A DNA stretch of 64,000 nucleotides, from assembly GCA_021397845.1 (NCBI GenBank), contig CM038048.1:33850727-33914726 (forward strand), given 5' to 3'. This DNA comes from Areca catechu. Its lineage: Eukaryota > Streptophyta > Magnoliopsida > Arecales > Arecaceae. The translations under genes were made by a program, and so were the position numbers. Positions 22,051 through 33,779 of this stretch are shown here, one piece after another. The notes beneath the pieces were generated by a model. It did not search any database, was not told the DNA's origin, and saw only the letters and a list, made by a program, of their open reading frames with translations. Within the stretch, counting starts at the first letter, position 1. Every line of letters begins with the position of its first letter.

Positions 22051-22948
22051 CTAGTCAGAAGGCCATTCCATTCTGGAGCAACCTGACCCAGGGACGGAGG
22101 TCGATGGCCACGGTCAGCCAGGGGAAAAGATTCTGTTTGTTCCACTTTGAGAGGATGATCCTACTAAAGTCCTTTAGATAGGAGGCTTTCTCAGTGAAGA
22201 CCTTAAGACGGAGCTGATCAGCTTTCTTAGGAGTAACACCGATGTCTTTTCTTGGTCGGCGTCGGACATGCCTGGGATACCGTCGAAGGTTATCACTCAC
22301 CAACTCAAGGTTGATCCAACCTACCGACCTATCCGACAGAAGAAGAGAAGCTTTGCTACCAAAAGACAGAAAGCCATTGATGAGGAAGTAAAAAAGCTCC
22401 ATGATGTTGGTTTCATCAGGGAGGTTCACTACCCTGAGTGGCTGGCGAATATGGTCATAGTGAAGAAGTCCAACGGAAAGTGGAAGATCTGTGTGGATTA
22501 CACCGACCTCAACAAGGTCTGTCTGAAGGACAGCTTTCCAGTATCCAAAATTGATCAGCTGGTGGATGCCACGGCCGGTCACCAACTTCTCAGCTTTATA
22601 GATGCCTTTTCTGGATACAACCAAATAAAGATGCATCCAGAAGATGAGGAGAAGATCGCCTTTGTCATCGACAAAGGCCTATATTGTTATCGAATGATGC
22701 CCTTCGGCTTAAACAACGTCGGCGCCACCTTTCAGAGGCTGATCAACCGGGTGTTCGAAGGTCAGCTTGGGAGGAACATGGAGGCTTACGTTGACGACAT
22801 GATAGTGAAGAGTCTCTGTAAGGCTAACCACATCAGGGACCTGCAAGAATCCTTTGATGCACTCAGGCACCATCGGATGAAGCTGAACCTCATGAAATGC
22901 ACCTTTGGGGTGACCTCTAGCAAATTCCTTGATTTTCTGGTTACATAA
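22051..22948 (+). pseudogene. Reverse transcriptase of element A
   Basis: The main open part (22268-22948, 226 residues) starts with the usual pre-RT MPGIPSKVITHQLKVDP and keeps the palm motifs: the first Asp at LLSFIDAFSGYNQI (residue 112) and AYVDDMIVKS (YVDD at 174-177). It ends in a TAA at LDFLVT where the family continues with SRRGIEV in the same frame, so a single nonsense change splits RT from RNase H. Upstream (22051-22267) the linker to protease is degraded. Confidence 0.85.
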
Positions 22949-23537
22949 AGAGGAATTGAAGTGAATCCTGACAAGATAAAAGCCATCATAGAGATGGCAC
23001 ACCCGACCAACAAAAAGCAGGTCCAAGAGCTCACCGACCGAATTGCCTCTCTTAGCCATTTTATCTCTCATTTAGCTGAGAAGTCCCTACCATTCTTCAA
23101 GACCCAGTGCCAGTCGGAGGGTTTTGTTTGGACCGATGAGTGTCGATCAGCTTTCGAAACATTGAAGGAGTACTTGAAGAACCCTCCGTTGCTGGCCAAG
23201 CCGATGGAAGGGTAACCCTTATATCCTTACCTTTCGGTGTCAAACGAAGTGATTTGCACCATCCTTGTGCAAGTCGGAGAGGACAGGCAGCAAAAGCACA
23301 TCTACTATATTAGCAAAGTCCTCCATGATGCCGAAACAAGGTATCCCAAGATGCAAAAATTAATATATTCCTTGGTCACATTAGCTAAGCGGCTCCGACC
23401 ATACTTCCAAGTGCATCCGATCGTAGTGCTGACCGACCAACCTCTTAAGGCAATCCTTCGGAGCCCAGATACATCCGGTCGGCTTGCCAAGTGGGCCATC
23501 AAGTTAGGGGAGTTCGACATCTCTTTCCAGCCATGAT
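22949..23537 (+). pseudogene. RNase H (first, Ty3-type) and connection of element A
   Basis: Continues in frame after the RT stop: GIEVNPDKIKAIIEM, then TKKQVQELTDRIASLSHFIS, FKTQCQSEGFVWTDECRSAF, a frame change near 23215, YYISKVLHDAETRYPKMQKL and RSPDTSGRLAKWAIKLGEFD. This domain normally removes RNA from the RNA-DNA hybrid. In Tat elements the first RNase H is decayed and a second one has been added. Two breaks are visible. Confidence 0.75.
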
Positions 23538-24040
23538 CTGCCTTGAAGGCCCAGGTAATTACTCACTTCATTGTAGAGTGTACGTGGAAACAGGAGATGC
23601 CTCCTTGAATGGCCGAAATACCTGAAGCTGACGCTGTCTATGAAGTAGAGCCAGCCTGGACTCTCCATGTGGACGGAGCATCCAACCTCGTAGGCTACGG
23701 GGTCGGACTGATTCTGGCCAACCCGAATAGGGAAAACCTGGAGTATGCCTTATAATTTTTATTTCAGGTGTCAAATAATTAAGCGGAGTATGAAGCCCTC
23801 CTTGCGGGGCTGCAGATTGCCAACGAACTAGGCATCAGCTGACTCAGAGTTTTCTCCAACTCCCAGCTGGTGGTCAATCAAGTGAAGGGGGAATTTAAAG
23901 CCAGGGATCCGACCTTAGCAAAGTATTTAAACATGGTACAAAACCTCATTCCTTGGTTCAAATTTTTCGAAATCCTCCACATACCTTGTCTGTAGAACTC
24001 TCGAGCGGATGCTCTCTCAAGGCTGGCTATGGCCACCAGC
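23538..24040 (+). pseudogene. Second RNase H (archaeal/plant type) of element A
   Basis: The reading WTLHVDGASN (catalytic Asp), YGVGLILANP, then AEYEALLAGLQIANELGIS (Glu) and VFSNSQLVVNQVKGEF, ending with SRADALSRLA, matches the second RNase H acquired by the Tat lineage. The usual second catalytic Asp (VFSDSQLV) reads Asn here. Stops occur in FLFQVSNN and GIS. Presence of a dual RNase H is the best single reason to place A in Tat. Confidence 0.78.
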
Positions 24041-25362
24041 GGGACTTCTGACCGAACCTTTGTGGAGTATTTGCGACACCCTATCATTACCGAAGAGCCG
24101 ATGGAGGTCCACCAGCTGGAACATAAAGCTTCTTGGATGGATCCGATCCTCGCTTTCCTAGCCAAAGGGATTCTTCCGGAAGATCCAGTAGAGGCCAAGC
24201 GGGTGCGCCTTACAGCCTCTAAGTACATCATCCTTGATAGTATCCTTTATAAGTGGTCATTCTCATAGCCACTATTGAATTGCTTGGGGCCGACTGACAT
24301 CGACTACACCCTCAGAGAAGTCCATGAAGGCATTTTTGGCGACCACCTCGGAGGGAGATCCTTAGTTTACAAGATCATCCGGCAGGGATATTACTGGCCC
24401 ACCATTCAGAAGGATGCGTAGGACTTCGTCCGAAGGTGCGACGTGTGTCAAAGGTACTCCGTTATTTAGAGGAGACCCGCCAGTGAGTTGATTCCGATCA
24501 CCGCCCCATGGCCGTTTGCATAATGGGGTATAGATATCTTGGGACCCTTTCTCCCAGCTTCCTGGCAACGAAAATTTTTGCTTGTGGCTATCGACTATTT
24601 CACCAAGTGGATGGAAGCCAAACCACTAGAATAGATAATGGAGGTTAAGGTGGAGAACTTCATCTAGAACAATATCATCTTCCGATTCGGCTTTCCCCGG
24701 ATAATTATTACTGACAATGGGAGACATTTTGACAACTCTAAATTTCAAGATTTCTGTCAGCAGTATCATGTCTCTCACTGACTTATTTGGTTGGCCACCC
24801 TCAGTGCAACAGAGAGGCCGAAGTCACCAACAGAACAATTTTGCACAGGCTAAAGACCCGGCTCAATGAAGCAAAGGGACTCTAGGCAGAAGAACTCCAT
24901 CCAGTGTTGTGGGCGTATCGGACGACCGCCAGAGCATCGACCGGTGAAACTCCGTTCAACCTCACTTACGAAAGTGAAGCTGTCATCCCTATTGAAACTT
25001 CTCTCCAATCTCTCTGGATTGACCACCACACTGAACCAGCCAACTCCGAGCGGTGAAGGGCTGACCTAGACTTGCTTGAGGAAACAACACTTCGGGCAAG
25101 CATGAAGATGGCGGTATGCTGCCAAAAGATGGTGAGTATTACAACTTGCGAGTCAAGGCGTGAGCTTTCCATGTCGGAGAATTAGTCCTGCGGAGGGCCA
25201 AAATCTCGAGGCCAACTGAGCAAGGAAAGCTTTCCCCAAATTGGGAAGGACCGTATCAGGTTGCCGAAGTGGTTCGGGCCGGCACCTATCGACTTGAATT
25301 TTTAGATGGATGGCAGTTGGCATGTCTGTGGAATGTAGATAACCTCCGTAAATACTATCAAT
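24041..25362 (+). pseudogene. Integrase of element A
   Basis: Zinc-binding part with VHEGIFGDHLGGR and CDVCQRY (about 24317-24455), core with GIDILGPF, VAIDYFTKWMEAKPLE, IIITDNGRHFD, then a broken third motif around 24800, and a C-terminal part ending DNLRKYYQ (TGA 25361-25363). More than six stops or frame changes. Several stops are TAG or TAA where CAG or CAA would fit, the pattern of C-to-T decay in methylated repeats. Confidence 0.8.
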
Positions 25363-25369
25363 GAAGTTC

Positions 25370-25532
25370 AAGTTCCATTTACGAACCACTTTCGAAAGTC
25401 TGATTCCGGTCGACAAAGGCTCTAGGACAGCCCACTTTCGAATGTTTGACTCCGGTCGACTCCAGTCGGCAAAAGCTCTAGGGCAGCCCACTTCCGAAAG
25501 TTTGACTCCGGTCGGCAAAGGCTCTAGGGTAG
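25370..25532 (+). repeat. Short tandem repeats after integrase of A, unit about 46-56 bp
   Basis: Three units with GACTCCGGTCGGCAAAGGCT and AGGGCAGCCCACTTCCGAAAG. The array is cut by element B, so its original length is unknown. Same position as the repeat blocks in element E. Confidence 0.75.
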
Positions 25533-26984
25533 TGATGCGGGACTAATATGCATGCAATTCTTTTTGTATGTTTTATATGTTGAGTTAGGTGATTAATTCC
25601 CGAATTTCATATCAAAATTAGTTGTAGAAAATTTTGTATGAATTTTGAAGCCAAGCATGCAGATTAGAACCTAGAAAAGTACTAAAGAAGGATCGCCGGG
25701 ACTGAGAAGCCTCGGTTAGGGCAAGTTCTCCTACAATATAAAGACTAGAGGTAGAGGGGGTGTACCTGACAACATCTAAAGTGCCCGGTGAAGATTGCAG
25801 TGAAGGGATCTCTCATTCCTCGATAGATATGGCCTGGAAAATCGAGCCAAAGACCTGCGGATACCCGGCTTTCTGCTCGGTGGTCCGATTGAGGCTTGGC
25901 TGGAGTTGTTGGATTTGTAGGAACTCAGGGACCTGTAAACGACCTGTCAGGGGTTTGAAAACTCACAAGGGAGCAAAGAAACAAAGGAAAATAGCAAAGA
26001 AAATGTGTCTTTGAAGTGGGCGGTCAGGGTTCTAGAAAGTTGGCTGGCGGCATGAAGATGGTTGCAACACCAGGAAGAAGAAAACTCTCAAACCCCTTTA
26101 TGCACACAGCATGGTAACACTCAAAGCAATAGAAGAACTCAAGGTTTATTTCATATATCAAAACCTAGCTTCATACTAGAGGCTAGGGTCCTTTAAATAG
26201 ACCCTTAACCTTGGGCTCCAAGTAAAGGCACATTAGTCTTTACATAAGAATCCTTTTACCTCTCAAACCCTAGCTAGAAAATAAGAAAACATTAGGTAGA
26301 AAAATCCCTAAAAATTCTCTTGACTTGGCCAACACTCCAAGGATGCCTAGGGAGGCGTGTTGGGCTTCTAAGAGCAGCAAGAGGCTGGCCCAAAGGGGCT
26401 TGGGCACATGGGCTTGGGCCTCTGGAAGCTGGGGTGGCCTGGTAGCCAGGTAGTAGGAATATTCTTTGGTATCTTGCTTCTTAGGGGCTTGGGCTTGGTG
26501 CCTAGGCTTGATTTCTTTGGGCTAGGATGCAGGTGGACCTCTGGAATCATGGATGCCCTGGTCTATGAATATATTCTGGCATCTGGAAGGGAATTTGGGC
26601 ATCTGAAAGGAATCTGGGTTCTTGATTTTTCTCCTGGGGTCTTCAAATCTTCAAGCTGGGTTGGACTTGGGCTAAACTTCCATGTCTTCAATCTAGTTGG
26701 ACTTGGTATTCACTTGTATGATGTGGTCTTGAGTCTTCAGTATGCTTGGACAGGACTTAAAAAATAAAATTAGCTCAACATGAGCTAACTAGCATTGGAC
26801 TGAAATAGCTCAACATGAACTGACTAGTACAGAACTGAAATAACAACTCAAAAGACTCAAATAACAACTAAAATAGACTCAGATGTGCTAAGCCATTATT
26901 ACAGATGGACTCATAAATTATTGATCAATACACAGAGGGTTAAAAAGCCTCTGTCTTATTCTGGTGCCTCCGGTGTCCCCACCA
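25533..26984 (-). repeat. 3' LTR of element B
   Basis: 1452 bp, ending GTGTCCCCACCA. It matches the C LTRs (33780-35237, 38645-40102) in reverse orientation. Frames such as 26408-26767 are LTR sequence repeated in all four copies. Confidence 0.9.
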
Positions 26985-27640
26985 AATCTCCCGGGGTGGG
27001 AGGAACTCGACCCTGTCGAGTGAAGATCAGACTATCTTACATATCTTTCGAGAAGGTCTGGGTTGAGGCGTTGCAAGTCCTCTCGAGAAATCCATGAATC
27101 ATTCGACTCTGGCTGGCCTTACCATCAGACCAAGAAGCGTTGATAGTCACGGCCCCGAGTCATGATGGCTTGATTATCCAGGATACGCTCAATCCGTTCT
27201 CCTCTCTCAGGCTAATTTATTAGTGGACACTCTGGGTTAGGGTCACTCACAATGAATAGGAATAGGTCCAAAGGTCTCACTAGGTTTCGCTGCCAGTTCC
27301 CTATGCTCAACCAGGTCTGTAATATTGAAGGTAGAACTAATGCCCAAATTCGAAGGCAAATCTAACACCTAGGCATTTGATCCAACCTTCTCTATCACTT
27401 TAAAAGGTCCGGCTCTACGAGCATGAAGCTTCTTTTAGGCCTAAAAGCCTAACCAAGATAGAATCAACTACATCAAATTCTTTGGTCCATCTTCGGGAAT
27501 TAGCTAGTTGTTTCAAAATTAGTGCAGGTGGTGAACATGCTGGGCACATGCAGACTCCTAATAAGATGATGCAAAGGACTCAAACCTACACCTAACAGAC
27601 TCGACTCTGCATTCCTATGGAAAGAAATTTTATTGAACTC
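26985..27640 (-). pseudogene. Integrase tail and chromodomain of element B
   Basis: Adjacent to the polypurine tract (minus ACCCCGGGAGATT before TGGTGGGG). The chromodomain reads ERILDNQAIMTRG (about 27140-27200), then FLV and SWISREDLQRLNPDLLERY. Upstream, scattered frames keep parts of the GPY/F module (ARRAGPFK-type region near 27400). Broken by stops; equivalent to 38000-38665 in C and 8190-8760 in D. Confidence 0.72.
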
Positions 27641-27653
27641 TTTAGACCTAAAC

Positions 27654-29453
27654 CTAAGAGATTATAGGTTCTCTAGGTTTGATCCTAGCTTGACATGCAC
27701 ATGAAAATTTACAGTGAACTCCTAGCAAATTCCAAAGAGTATGCCGGAAGTAAGATGCAAACCTAACATGCATGATGAATGCATGCAGTATGCTAATCTC
27801 AACTAAATGCAATCTAATGATCCTAGAAATGCTGGAGGTATCTGAAAATGGCAGAAAATAGGAAGTGGATTCAAAATTAGTCTGGTAGGATAGGGAAAAA
27901 GGTTCAAGGTTAGTTGGATAAAGTAGGATAAAAGAAAGGGCGTCTGGGACTAATCCTAGACTAATGAGGTTAACCTTACGAGGTTGAGCTATATTTACAG
28001 GGTTTGCATAATGGAAGGATGGGTCGCCAATTTCGGGAAAGAGGTCCTTAATGGGAACTATAGGAGAGGGCTCATCTTGAAGGTATTGATTCAAAGAGAT
28101 CAGGTCCTTAATAAATTCTTCTGGTTCTTTTATTTTTGGACTAGACTCTATAATTTGGCTCTCCTCTATGGTTTCCTCGGGTAAGGTTCTAGCAGCAGTA
28201 CCTAGGTTCTCTTCATCTATTTGTTCTTCCACTATAGCTTTAGGTTGGATGTGGTCAAGGTCAACTAGCTCTGGGTTGGTTTCTACCTGGGTATATACTG
28301 GGTCAGCTAATTCGAGGTCTACTAAAGGTGTCTCCTCTTCTCCCTCACACTCATCCACTAGGCTCACATCAACTTCATATACTTCCACGTTAATGTAAGC
28401 CTTGTGAATCTCAGGAATGGTTGGAGAAGGTCGGCTAGCGAGAAATTAGTTAGGTTCTGGTCTTTGATTATGGGTACTACTCCTAGTATGTCCAGGTTGT
28501 ATAAGGGGTAGTGGCTCACTACTGGGTTCATATTTAGGGATACTAATCCTATGGGGTTCAAGTTGACTAGGGAAAACCTGACTAGTACTAGACTGATACT
28601 TAGGGGTTATGTGTTCTCTGGGCTCATAGGATAAGGGTGCGGATCTATGGGTTATGGGAATATATGATTTGGGGTCATAGGATTTGGGTTCAGCTCTATG
28701 GGTCTTGGGTCTACTGGACTCATGGGATATGGGTTCGTAGATTCTACAGTCAGAGGATTTGGAGTCATAAGATCTATAGGTTGTGGGTATACTAGGCTTA
28801 TAGGGAGAGGATAAATAGGATCTATCTTCCTGGTCTACAAAATCCTGATTGGGTCTTCTAGGACTAACATTAGGGATTGGGTCATGACGATGGGCTCTCC
28901 TAGGTTCAGCCTCAAGGTATGGATCAGGGTTTGGGGTCCTCCTAGGTTCAATACCATAGTATGGGTCATGACGATGAGCTCTCTTAGGTTCAACCTCACG
29001 GTAGGGATTAGGGTTTGGGGTCCTCCTAGATTCAGTATCATAGTATGGGTCATGACGATGGGCTCTCCTAGGTTCAACCTCACGGTAGGGATCAGTGTTT
29101 GGGGTCCTCTTAGGTTCAGTATCATAATAAGGGTCATGATGATGGGCTCTCCTAAGTTCAACCTCATAGTAGGGATCAGGGTTTGGGGTCCTCCTAGGTT
29201 GAGGGGACTCAGGATCTGGCTCAGACTGTGACCCATGGGTTCTTTGTATGGTCCCTACGCGGCCTTCTAACTGGTCAAACCTATTGGCAAGATGGTCAAT
29301 TCTATAGTTGGTTTGGGTACTAGACTGAGTTAACTAAGCCATGGATTGGGTTAGTTGCTCAGTGAGTGCTTTTATTTGGGCTTGCAAATTTTCCATGGGT
29401 TCAGACATTTGTGAAGGAGGTGGGTGATATGAAACCCCTGATCTAGTGCTCAT
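27654..29453 (-). pseudogene. Long ORF of element B: gag-like head, 28-residue repeats, unknown acidic domain
   Basis: One frame runs from the minus ATG at 29453 (MSTRSGVSYH, like the MKTRSGASYS gag start of D) to the stop just before 27654, about 600 codons, with only two stops: TAG at 29334-29336 and TAG at 28445-28447. Order: coiled-coil-like head (LQAQIKAL, DRIDHLANRFDQLE), four 28-residue Arg/Pro/Asp-rich repeats (29216-28881), Tyr/Ser/Pro-rich stretch, then the linker VYEVDVSLVDECEGEEE, as after the zinc knuckle in D. The last 245 residues (27654-28388) are open and close to C 37240-37978; I recognise no domain. Capsid and zinc knuckle are absent. It may encode a structural or RNA-binding helper. 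Confidence 0.68.
28881..29216 (-). repeat. 84-bp in-frame tandem repeat, four units
   Basis: GTCATGACGA recurs at 28881, 28965, 29049 and, with one change, 29133: exactly 84 bp apart, 28 codons. Each unit encodes a pattern like RRTPNPDPYREVEPRRAHRH. Element C has about two units at 36400-36540. Confidence 0.9.
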
Positions 29454-30329
29454 GCAAGACTCGATCAGACTGACTACAGCTGACTAGACCTAGAGTCCAA
29501 ACTAGATGCTTAATCAGGGTGGCAAACTAGCCTATAGTAACCCTGTACTCAGCCACGCAGGTGTAAAGGGAGTGTTAGGTCCCTGATTGCCAATCCTAGA
29601 CACCAATCAGAGATTGGCCAGGTAGGTGGACCAGCACACAAGCCCTTCGATATTGAATCCCTGAACCACCGTTCTAGATACTGAGCACAAGGCACACACA
29701 GGTTTACTTGACACAGTGATCTAACACTAGCCCGGACCCGACCAGTTGATGTCCCTAGCCCACTAGGGCAAATTAAGTCTAGTTAATTTTAGGTTAAGGC
29801 TTGGGACTGAATGCAAGGGATGTGGTTTTGGGCTAAGGAGAGGTTATCAACTCCTCCCCTTATCTGATATAGAAAGAGTGCCCTTAAAGGTAGATTATGC
29901 AATGATGGCAGGCAGATGAGGATGCAAATTTGGTTTTAGATATTTTTTGGTATTTTTGGATAATATGTAATTTTTTTTTGTTTTATATTTTGGTATTTTC
30001 TTAAATAAAAGAAAACTTGCATATTATGGCATAATATGCAGGAAATATACTAAAATTAAAAGATATGCAAAAGATGCTAAACAAAATCCTAAAACTTCCA
30101 AACTTGTCTTGCTGAAAAAAATAGAGCCAAAAATTTGCAGGCTGTATTTTGGCTTGCAGAAAATTCACAGGTCGAAATAAACTCTGCAAAAATTTTAAAA
30201 ATTACTGGGAATTATGAGGAATCCATTAAACTAAATTCCAGAATTTTTGAAGTTTTGATCAAGGAGAAATAATTTAAAAAATAGAGCATATACGGACTAA
30301 AAAATTGCAGAAAACAAGCCCTAATCTAA
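29454..30329 (-). other. Leader of element B
   Basis: About 0.88 kb, no gene supported. Shared with C 35252-36122 and in part with the leader of D (blocks around CCCACTAGGG and GATTGGCCAGGTAGG). Confidence 0.6.
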
Positions 30330-30341
30330 GCTCTGATACCA
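30330..30341 (-). promoter_or_regulatory. Primer binding site of element B
   Basis: Minus strand TGGTATCAGAGC, a perfect tRNA-iMet site, two bases inside the LTR. Its conservation suggests B could still have been reverse transcribed by enzymes supplied from elsewhere. Confidence 0.85.
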
Positions 30342-30343
30342 AA

Positions 30344-31409
30344 TGATGCGGGACTAATACGCATGCAATTATTTTTGTATGTTTTATATATGGGGTTAGG
30401 TGATTAATTCCCAAATTTTAGATTAAAATTAGTTGTAGGAAATTTTGTATGAGTTTTTGAAGCCAAGCATGTAGATTAGAACCTAGAAAAGTACTAAAGA
30501 AGGATCGCCGGGGCTGAGAAGCCTCGGTTATGGCAAGTTCTCCTACAATATAAAGACTGGAGATAGAGGGGATGTACCTGACAACATTTGAAGCACCCGG
30601 TGAAGATGAAGTGAAGGGATCTCTCATTCCTCGATGGATGTGGCCTGGAAAACCGAGCCAAAGACCCGCGGATACCCGGCTTTCTGCTCGGTGGTCCGAT
30701 TGAGGCTTGGCTGGAGTTGTTGGATTCGTAGAAACTCAAGGACCTGCAAACAACCTGTCAAGGGTTAGAAAACTCACAAAGGAGAAAAGAAACAAAGAAA
30801 AATAGCAAAGAAAAGGTGTCTTTGAAGTGGGCGGTCAGGGTTCTGGAAGGTTGGCTGGCGACATGAAGATGGTTGCAACACCGGGAAGAAGAAAACTCTC
30901 AAACCCCTTTATGCACATAGCAAGGTAACACTCAAAGCAATAGAAGAACTCAAGGTTTATTTCATATATCAAAATCTAGCTTCATACAAGAGGCTAGGGT
31001 CCTTTAAATAGACCCTTAACCTTTGGCTCCAAGTAAGGGCACATTAGTCTTTACATAAGAATCATTTTCCCTCTCAAATCCTAGCTAGAAAATAAAAAAA
31101 CATTAGATAGAAAAATCCCTAAAAATTTTCTTGACTTGGCCAACACTCCAAGGATGCCTAGGGGGGCGTGTTGGGCTTCTAGGAGCAGTAAGAGGCCGGC
31201 CCAAAGGGGCTTGGGCGCATGGGCTTGGGCCTCTGAAAGCTGGGGTGGCCTGGTAGCTGGGTAGCAGGAATATTCCTTGGTATCTTGCTTCTTAGGGGCT
31301 TGGGCTTGGCGCCTAGGCTTGTTTTCTTTGGGCTAGGATGCAAGTGGACCTCTGGAATCATGGATGTCCTGGTATATGAATATATTCTGCCATCTGGAAG
31401 GGAATCTGG
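30344..31409 (-). repeat. 5' LTR of element B, truncated
   Basis: Matches 25533 onward for about 1.07 kb, then stops at AATCTGG near 31409, where element A sequence resumes. The part lost is the beginning of the LTR in sense orientation. Confidence 0.85.
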
Positions 31410-31690
31410 AAGGGTTTTCTCAACCACCCTAATCTATTCTCGTTCCAGTAGGCTGATGGGCCAGTACTTAGAGTAAAAATCCTAAGAGAATCTAGTTCGG
31501 CTTGGGTTATTACATAATACTTACCCTGAAGATCGGACTACTTACTCTAATATGCCGACTGGCCCATACTTAGCAAAATTATAGAAAGGAAGACATTGAA
31601 CAGTATAAGAAAGACAAAGACAGTGAGAAAAATTTTCTTCATTGCTTCAAAAGGGCTTTTTACATAAACTGAAGGTCAGACCGTTACAAC
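31410..31690. other. Spacer of element A
   Basis: Sequence between the truncated end of B and the antisense ORF of A. I see nothing coding. Confidence 0.45.
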
Positions 31691-33774
31691 CAACTAGGTC
31701 TGACCTTCGGGGGTTACAACAATGACCACTTCGGCCCCTTCGGCTACAGCTGCTGCCCCTGCCTCTTCGACCCCTTCAGCTGCGTTCGCCATGGCACCAA
31801 CTGGGGCATCCGCTCCGACTACCTCCGCGACGATCTCTGCTGGGGCTTCGGCTGCTCGGGCAATTGAGTCCGTCCCTTCCGAAGCTTCTACTTTCGCTGG
31901 CTTCGGTGGCTGAAGGAAAGCTAGATCGAGTTCTAGGAAGGCGGTGCTAACCTTTCCCAGGCACTCGTCATACCCGTATCTGAAGCTGACCATCCTAACT
32001 TCGTTCATTTTCTCTGTAAAGTCTTTGGAGGCTTTATAATCTGCCACGGCCTTCTCGCCGGCCATCTTCAACAAATCTTGGGCCGACTTCAACAAGCTCT
32101 TGTATCTTTCTGCTGATGCTTGATACCCCTTTGCATGGATATCAAGGTCGGTCAGGCTACCCTCCTCGATGGCCAGTCGACGAGCTAGGTCCTTGATTTT
32201 CTTCTTCTTGTCTTTCAGCCTTGCCTCCTGATCAGCCTTCTAGGCAAGCAAGTCCCCTATTTTCTTCTTCTGGGCCTCCAGTTTGGCCCGCAGGGGGGAC
32301 ACCTCGGCTACTGCAGCCTTCATGTCGAGCACCTCTTCTCTGGAAACCGTCAGTGCTTCCTAGGCCGTGTCCCTTACCAGCTCGAACACTTCGGCCCTCT
32401 GGGTTAGCTGCTCTATATCACCTCGGCTACTGGAGCCTTCATGTCGAGCACCTCTTCTCTGGAAACCGTCAGTGCTTCCTAGGCCGTGTCCCTTACCAGC
32501 TCGAACACTTCGACCCTCTGGGTTAGCTGCTCTTTTATATAGAGCAGCTCACCCAGGCCCTAGTCCATGAGGAGGTTGTCCCTGATGAGTTGCCGACAAA
32601 CACTTATAGTTAGAGAATTTCCAATAGTAAGCTTGAAGTGAAGACAGGAAGAGTGAAGCTTACCCCCAAAAAATGGCAAAGAGAACTGCTGGTTGCCTCG
32701 TTCACCGATTGCCTGTCAGTATCGGGGACGGCCCTTTGAAGCTGTTCCCTCGCCTCCTCAGTAGCGTGCCATAGCAGGCGCTCCTCTTCCTCCCCCAAGG
32801 CCCAGGTGGCCCTCTCGCTAGTGGCCGACGGCCCTTCACCCATAGGGGTTCTCTGAGTCATCGGGGGGATCGTTGCAGCCACCTCCAGCGGCCTGGATGC
32901 AGGGACTACCACCGTCCCTGTCGACGTCGAGCACCTCCCTTCTGCTTGGACGACCGGCTGTCCTGCTGAAGAGGATCGCTCGGACATGATCACCTTTTGG
33001 CATTCGGTTAGGGGCATGTTGTCCCCTGAGTCGACTGACACCACCGGAGAAGACGGCTCCACCATCCATTGCTTCTTCAGCCTTTTGGGTGCTGGTTCTA
33101 TGCCTATTTCTTTGGCTCTTGTTGCATCGGTTCTACGATCCGGATGGTTCTCCACTGCACCGACCGTGTCGAAAGGATAACTTGATCTGGCTTCATTTTT
33201 TTGCCCGTCAACAACGAAAGTAGAGTTAGTGGCAGTCACCAAGCCGACAAGAAGTAAAAAGGGAAGAATGGAAGTCAATCTCTCCCTACACGACTCTCGT
33301 CCTACCTAACATTGGCTGTCGACTGAGTCCGGCCTGGTGGAGGCTATCCTCAAAGAGCAGGAAATTGATAAATTTTGGATCTTCACCATCCAATTTGTGG
33401 AAGTCAGCCTCGTCGGCCCTTGAGACTTTCCTTCCATTCAGGGCATTCGGCCTCGACTCCCTCCAGGCCACCTCAAAGCCCCATGGCTCCAGGCTGTCTA
33501 CAAAGAAATATCTGGACTTCCATCCATGAATAGCAGATGGAAGCCTCCCTAGGATCTTCTAGTTAGGACGGGGACTGAACATCTACCATTCCTGACTCGG
33601 GAAGTCCTGTTTCAATAGTAAGAAGTTGGAGAAGAGGGTTGCCCTAGGCTCTATGTTGGCCTCCCGACACAGAACTATGAAGCTGCATAGGATCCTAATG
33701 CTATTCGGCGTCAGCTAGGAAGGTGTGATCCTATAGGTATTAAAGACCTGAATAAAAAGCTATGAATCGGGAAA
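31691..33774 (-). pseudogene. Antisense ORF of element A, middle and C-terminal parts
   Basis: On the minus strand, continuing from the part beyond element C: MAWRESRPNALNGRKVSRAD and DPKFINFLLFEDSLHQAGL (33471-33286), a Ser/Thr/Pro-rich segment with a KRLKKQWM basic patch (33278-32610), a coiled-coil region now broken and partly duplicated (about 32600-32100; CTACTGGAGCCTTCATGTCG-type block occurs twice near 32310 and 32425), and an end with KSAQDLLKMAGEKAVADYKA, RYGYDECLGKVSTAFLELD and an Ala/Glu-rich tail (32095-31694). The order matches E's antisense gene. The function is not established. Confidence 0.65.
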
Positions 33775-33779
33775 CGAAG

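Larger units (their letters stand above)
25533..31409 (-). mobile_element. Element B: non-autonomous chromovirus derivative, minus strand, 5' LTR truncated
   Basis: LTRs at 25533-26984 (complete, 1452 bp) and 30344-31409 (last 370-400 bp missing) start in the plus reading with TGATGCGGGACTAAT. On the minus strand the inner region has an iMet primer site, a gag-like N-terminus, 28-residue repeats, an acidic ORF, and an integrase tail with chromodomain, but no capsid, protease, RT or integrase core. It is an inverted copy of element C. It sits in the 3' region of element A; a deletion at 31409 removed the outer end of its 5' LTR and the right target duplication. The left flank is GGTAG. Confidence 0.88.

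Noticed and set aside
28881..29216. Regular 84-bp repeat considered as a CRISPR array or satellite
   Set aside because: There are no short repeats with unique spacers; units are contiguous, in frame and inside a retrotransposon ORF.
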